From Marinomonas sp. MED121 (GTDB lineage Bacteria > Pseudomonadota > Gammaproteobacteria > Pseudomonadales > Marinomonadaceae), in contig NZ_CH672432.1 in the NCBI RefSeq assembly GCF_000153025.1, positions 627,127 through 668,614 on the forward strand: DNA of 41,488 bases, read 5' to 3'. Of this stretch, positions 39,375 to 41,488 are shown piece after piece (position 1 is the stretch's first letter; every line of letters starts with the position of its first letter). Made by a program: the position numbers and the translations under genes. The notes under the pieces were generated by a model that saw only the letters and a program-made list of their open reading frames with translations, had not been told where the DNA came from and made no database searches.

Positions 39375-39797
39375 GTGGATTCTCGTAACGATTTCATATT
39401 GAACGCATTCAAAGATCTTAAAAGCAGAATGACTGAGCATTTTCCTTTTGATCAAACCCCTTTAAACGAAGAAGAATCCGATCTGGTTGATAAGCTGGAT
39501 CAGTTATTCAACGACATCACTCATCAGGCGGCGGATTATAGTTTCGACGCCCAAGAAATCTTGTCTCGTTTTATTCGTTGTTACGCAAACTTAGTACCCT
39601 TGGTACGACGTGAGCTACTTTGGTTTATCGGCGGTGAGTGCTTACACTTTCTTGGGGATGAAGAGCTCAGCTTCTATCAAGAGCTAGAAGATCGTTTATA
39701 CCAATTAGAACGCCAAGGCATTAATGTGGACATAAACGAGCAAATCAAGTCTTTGCGTCAAGAATTAGATACAAATAATTCAAACACCACACATTAA
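39375..39797 (+). CDS. PA2817-family conserved protein
   Basis: About 140 residues from GTG 39375, chosen because AAAAGG lies 7 bases upstream; the frame stays open back to TTG 39336 without a site there. The middle block SFDAQEILSRFIRCYANLVPLVRRELLWFIGGECLHFLGDEEL matches the conserved core of the small PA2817 family found in Pseudomonas, Marinobacter and relatives. All-helical, soluble, function unknown. It is divergent from yadG, as often seen for small housekeeping-linked genes, and is followed by a bidirectional terminator. Confidence 0.75.
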   Translation: MDSRNDFILNAFKDLKSRMTEHFPFDQTPLNEEESDLVDKLDQLFNDITHQAADYSFDAQEILSRFIRCYANLVPLVRRELLWFIGGECLHFLGDEELSFYQELEDRLYQLERQGINVDINEQIKSLRQELDTNNSNTTH

Positions 39798-39837
39798 GCC
39801 AGCTTTAACTGAACCCATCAGCTAAGGCTTAGGACAT

Positions 39838-39866
39838 AAAAATAGGAGCACAAGCTCCTATTTTTA
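39838..39866. terminator. Bidirectional terminator between the PA2817-family gene and fabF
   Basis: AAAAATAGGAGC (39838-39849) and GCTCCTATTTTT (39854-39865) pair perfectly around ACAA. A and T runs on both sides serve both convergent genes. Confidence 0.92.
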
Positions 39867-39879
39867 TACTGAACACGCT

Positions 39880-41118
39880 CTATATCTTACTAAAAACCAA
39901 TGATCCGTTCGTTCCACCAAAACCAAACGAGTTATTTAATACAACGTCTATTTTGCGTTTTTGTGGTGTAAGCGGCACATAGTTCAAATCACAACCTTCA
40001 CCTGGGTTCTCCAAGTTAATAGTGGGTGGCGCTAATTGATCGCGAATCGCTAACACAGAAAAAATAGATTCAACTGCACCTGAGGCACCAAGCAAATGCC
40101 CAACCATAGACTTGGTCGAACTGATTGCCACATCTGAGGCTGCCAGCCCCATCAAAGACTTAACCGCATTGGTTTCAGCCAAATCCCCTGCTGGAGTGGA
40201 CGTACCATGGGCATTAATATAATCCACGTCTGCCGCTTCAATATTGGCATCTTTTAACGCAGCAGACATGGCAGATAATGCACCAACACCAGACTCTGGT
40301 GGCGCTGTCATATGATGCGCATCATCACTCATACCAAAACCAGCTAGCTCAGCATAAATTTTTGCACCACGGGCTTTCGCATGCTCGTATTCTTCTAATA
40401 CCAAAATACCCGCACCGTCTCCCATAACAAAACCATCTCTATCTTTATCCCAAGGACGACTCGCTGTTTTAGGGTCGTCATTACGGGTTGATAAAGCTCT
40501 TGCCGCGCCGAAACCACCAATGCCTAGTGGGGTAATCGCCATTTCAGCACCGCCGGCTATCATAACGTCTGCATCACCATAGGAGATCATACGCCCTGCC
40601 ATACCAATATTATGTGTTCCGGTTGTGCAAGCCGTTACGATTGATATGTTTGGTCCTTTAAAGCCAAACTTGATAGCCACATGCCCAGAGATCATATTAA
40701 TGATTGCCCCTGGCACAAAAAAAGGAGAAATTCTTTTTGGGCCTGACTTATCCAGCAACTCCACATTTTTTTCAATCATGGGAAGTCCACCTATGCCAGA
40801 ACCTATTGCACAGCCAACTCGGTTATAATTTAACCCTTCATTCAATAACGCGGCATCATCTAATGCTTGTATAGAGGCTGCCATACCATATTGGATAAAG
40901 AGATCCATTTTGCGCGCTTCTTTTGGTGTCATATATTGCGACACATCAAAGTCTTTTACCTGAGCGGCAAAACGGGTAGAAAATTGTGTCGCATCAAATG
41001 CTTCAATATCTGATACACCACTCTTTCCTTCTAATACGTTATCCCACGTATCTTTCACATTGCTGCCCAAAGGGGTAACCATTCCCATACCAGTGACAAC
41101 AACACGACGACGAGACAT
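39880..41118 (-). CDS. fabF: 3-oxoacyl-ACP synthase II
   Basis: 412 residues from ATG 41118 ([12 protein letters not shown]), which has GGAGGAAGG just upstream; a longer frame to 41163 is not supported. The triad is intact: C164 in [10 protein letters not shown], one histidine in [11 protein letters not shown] and one in [13 protein letters not shown], with the glycine-rich [10 protein letters not shown] near the end. It condenses acyl-ACP with malonyl-ACP in fatty-acid elongation (cytosol), including the step important for cis-vaccenate. It lies downstream of acpP on the same strand, the conserved fab cluster order. Confidence 0.97.
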   Translation of the reverse strand: MSRRRVVVTGMGMVTPLGSNVKDTWDNVLEGKSGVSDIEAFDATQFSTRFAAQVKDFDVSQYMTPKEARKMDLFIQYGMAASIQALDDAALLNEGLNYNRVGCAIGSGIGGLPMIEKNVELLDKSGPKRISPFFVPGAIINMISGHVAIKFGFKGPNISIVTACTTGTHNIGMAGRMISYGDADVMIAGGAEMAITPLGIGGFGAARALSTRNDDPKTASRPWDKDRDGFVMGDGAGILVLEEYEHAKARGAKIYAELAGFGMSDDAHHMTAPPESGVGALSAMSAALKDANIEAADVDYINAHGTSTPAGDLAETNAVKSLMGLAASDVAISSTKSMVGHLLGASGAVESIFSVLAIRDQLAPPTINLENPGEGCDLNYVPLTPQKRKIDVVLNNSFGFGGTNGSLVFSKI

Positions 41119-41175
41119 ATCCTTCCTCCAAAATACGCCCGACCCACTAAGGGTTTTTATCAAAAAGGGCTATAG

Positions 41176-41214
41176 AAAAGAAAAGCCGCTATGTACAAAG
41201 ACAAGCGGCTTCTC
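41176..41214 (-). terminator. Attenuator-like hairpin between acpP and fabF
   Basis: On the minus strand AGCCGCT (41204-41210) pairs with AGCGGCT (41184-41190) around a 13-base loop, extended by GAGA and TTTTC and followed by TTTTCTTTTC. It follows the acpP stop by about 20 bases. Partial termination here would give more acpP than fabF transcript, as carrier protein demand requires. Confidence 0.75.
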
Positions 41215-41233
41215 AAAAACTCAGTTTACCAAA

Positions 41234-41467
41234 TTACAGGTTTGCGTTGATGTAATCATTCGCAGCCTGAACTGTGGTAATTTTCTCAGCTTCTTCATCA
41301 GGAATTTCAGTATCAAATTCCTCTTCCAAAGCCATTACTAGCTCAACTGTGTCAAGAGAGTCTGCACCTAGGTCATCAACAAAAGAAGCAGTTGAAACTA
41401 CTTCCTCTTCTTTAACACCAAGTTGTTCACAAACAATTTTTTTAACGCGTTCTTCAATGCTACTCAT
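41234..41467 (-). CDS. acpP: Acyl carrier protein
   Basis: 77 residues, strongly acidic. The phosphopantetheine serine is S37 in [19 protein letters not shown], and the helices [16 protein letters not shown] and [11 protein letters not shown] complete the standard four-helix fold. It carries acyl intermediates in fatty-acid and lipid synthesis. AGGAAC before the ATG is the ribosome site. The promoter lies outside the window. It is followed by an attenuator-like hairpin and fabF. Confidence 0.98.
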   Translation of the reverse strand: MSSIEERVKKIVCEQLGVKEEEVVSTASFVDDLGADSLDTVELVMALEEEFDTEIPDEEAEKITTVQAANDYINANL

Positions 41468-41488
41468 TAGAAGTTCCTACTCTACTCA

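Overview
The window looks like chromosomal DNA of a marine gammaproteobacterium of the Oceanospirillales type; Marinomonas or a close relative is my best guess. This rests on the moderately AT-rich composition, the acpP-fabF pair at the right end, a long-form queF, a PA2817-type gene, a tRNA-Ser with an encoded CCA, and the abundance of LysR, AraC and LysE genes. No rRNA, CRISPR array or prophage was seen.

Left part (1-10.5 kb, accessory). The left edge cuts a gene on the minus strand whose N-terminus resembles the PD-(D/E)xK nuclease effectors of DUF4297/Cap4 and ABC-three-component defence systems. Next come a small P-loop kinase-like gene, a class IV aminotransferase close to (R)-selective amine transaminases with a divergent Lrp/AsnC regulator, and a compact AT-rich locus. 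That locus holds an isochorismatase-like hydrolase, divergent from a short Orn/Lys/Arg-type PLP decarboxylase that overlaps an unusual 836-residue fusion of an adenylate-forming (ANL) enzyme with a ten-helix EamA/DMT transporter. A LysR gene closes it. Two near-identical 25-bp boxes lie in the divergent promoter region. The arrangement suggests a self-contained 'make, activate, export' small-molecule system. It is followed by a decayed IS30-family transposase and a truncated ceramidase-like membrane gene.

Middle (10.5-30 kb). A periplasmic cytochrome c with a molybdopterin-oxidoreductase-like N-terminal domain comes first. An ECF42-type sigma factor with its DGPF/YCII partner follows, then a GcvA-like LysR divergent from a D-amino-acid-transaminase-like gene, an AraC regulator with a LysE exporter, an AceR/AceI-like LysR and PACE efflux pair, a HAD phosphatase and a TauD-type dioxygenase. 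A molybdenum hydroxylase operon (IorA-like, Tat-exported IorB-like, XdhC, MocA) has a divergent AraC regulator. A LysR divergent from a quinone-reductase-like and an ABM monooxygenase gene follows. Gene boundaries between 13 and 22 kb carry many short degenerate tandem repeats, some of which duplicate start codons or gene 3' ends. A 271-bp MITE-like element lies at 17.2-17.5 kb.

Right part (28.8-41.5 kb, more core-like). It holds a PAS-PAS-GGDEF diguanylate cyclase, an S66 LD-carboxypeptidase/MccF-like peptidase, a Bcr/CflA exporter, a secreted YHYH protein, tRNA-Ser(GGA), a YdjA-like nitroreductase with a perfect 19-bp palindromic operator candidate, and a membrane-anchored coiled-coil protein. 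It ends with yadG-yadH-queF, a PA2817-family gene, and fabF and acpP. Several clear rho-independent terminators separate these units.
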